From Pseudidiomarina aquimaris (GTDB lineage: Bacteria > Pseudomonadota > Gammaproteobacteria > Enterobacterales > Alteromonadaceae), in NCBI RefSeq assembly GCF_003987395.1, contig NZ_PIPT01000010.1:54180-118179 (forward strand): 64,000 nt of DNA, in the 5' to 3' direction. The stretch's first letter is position 1. The number at the start of each line of letters is the position of its first letter. This document shows, piece by piece, positions 63,932 through 64,000 of this stretch. The position numbers were made by a program, and so were the translations under genes. The notes under the pieces were generated by a model that saw only the letters and a list, made by a program, of their open reading frames with translations, searched no databases and was not told where the DNA came from.

Positions 63932-64000
63932 TCAGATGGTTGATAGATCGACTCCGTAGTTGAGTTCCTCTGCGAAGTCCGGCAGTCCGTAACCGATGGT
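63932..64000 (-). CDS. C-terminal fragment of an unidentified gene
   Basis: The minus strand is open from the window edge to TGA at 63934-63932, giving 22 residues: TIGYGLPDFAEELNYG followed by VDLSTI. A 9-bp hairpin follows 14 bp later, as expected after a gene end. I do not recognise the protein from this tail. Confidence 0.4.
   Translation of the reverse strand, partial: TIGYGLPDFAEELNYGVDLSTI

Overview
The window looks like a chromosomal segment of a marine-type gammaproteobacterium of the Alteromonadales, perhaps Idiomarinaceae (inference from protein similarity and gene order; no rRNA or other decisive marker is present). The first 39 kb is dense core genome. The right-hand third is accessory: stress, efflux and regulator cassettes, then a copper-resistance cluster. 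I see no rRNA, tRNA, CRISPR array, complete insertion sequence or prophage.

Layout. 1-1.5 kb: the end of a bufferin/Hvf-type copper RiPP maturation pair (bufB partial, bufC) and a tiny membrane ORF. 1.5-8.3 kb: response regulator, apt, dnaX (with an A10 slippage site), ybaB, recR, htpG (with a textbook sigma-32 promoter) and adk. 8.3-12.2 kb: MAPEG protein, hydrolase, cysteine desulfurase and MATE pump. 12.2-19.6 kb, minus strand: the complete hisGDCBHAFI operon with leader peptide (five His in 15 residues), alternative hairpins and attenuator. 19.7-30.6 kb: yoaA, tsaB, slp, hydrolase, fadD, rnd, ycgL, a lytic transglycosylase, FAH hydrolase, ycgN, dsbB and fadR, with FadR-operator-like sequences before fadR and fadD. 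30.6-32.3 kb: two AT-rich orphan genes. 32.3-34.2 kb: sodB, grxD and a peroxiredoxin. 34.3-35 kb: a HigBA-type toxin-antitoxin pair.

35-39.5 kb: racemase, two GNAT acetyltransferases, VOC protein, rluF and dbpA. 39.5-46.6 kb: oxidoreductase/LysR, TetR/AcuI and LysR/MFS regulator-target pairs, each with an inverted-repeat operator candidate, then a monooxygenase-fold protein and a PQ-loop-like membrane protein behind two identical palindromes. 46.7-55.5 kb: lipoprotein hydrolase, LytS/LytTR two-component pair, a NYN nuclease preceded by a possible attenuator, Kelch lipoprotein, double-PspC protein, CPBP protease, LysR, and an HxlR/mdaB/peroxiredoxin-like/DUF3224 redox cassette.

55.9-63.6 kb: a copper cluster on the plus strand (Cys/His/Met-rich exported protein, DUF411 protein, its own TatA, CopA multicopper oxidase with a Tat signal, CopB, CopC, CopD, an NTF2-like protein and an APC permease with a His-rich N-terminus), flanked by a minus-strand small membrane protein and a glutaredoxin-MauE fusion. 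The attractive model is that the extra TatA helps export folded CopA, and that CopA, CopC and CopD handle periplasmic copper. The window ends in the C-terminus of an unidentified minus-strand gene.
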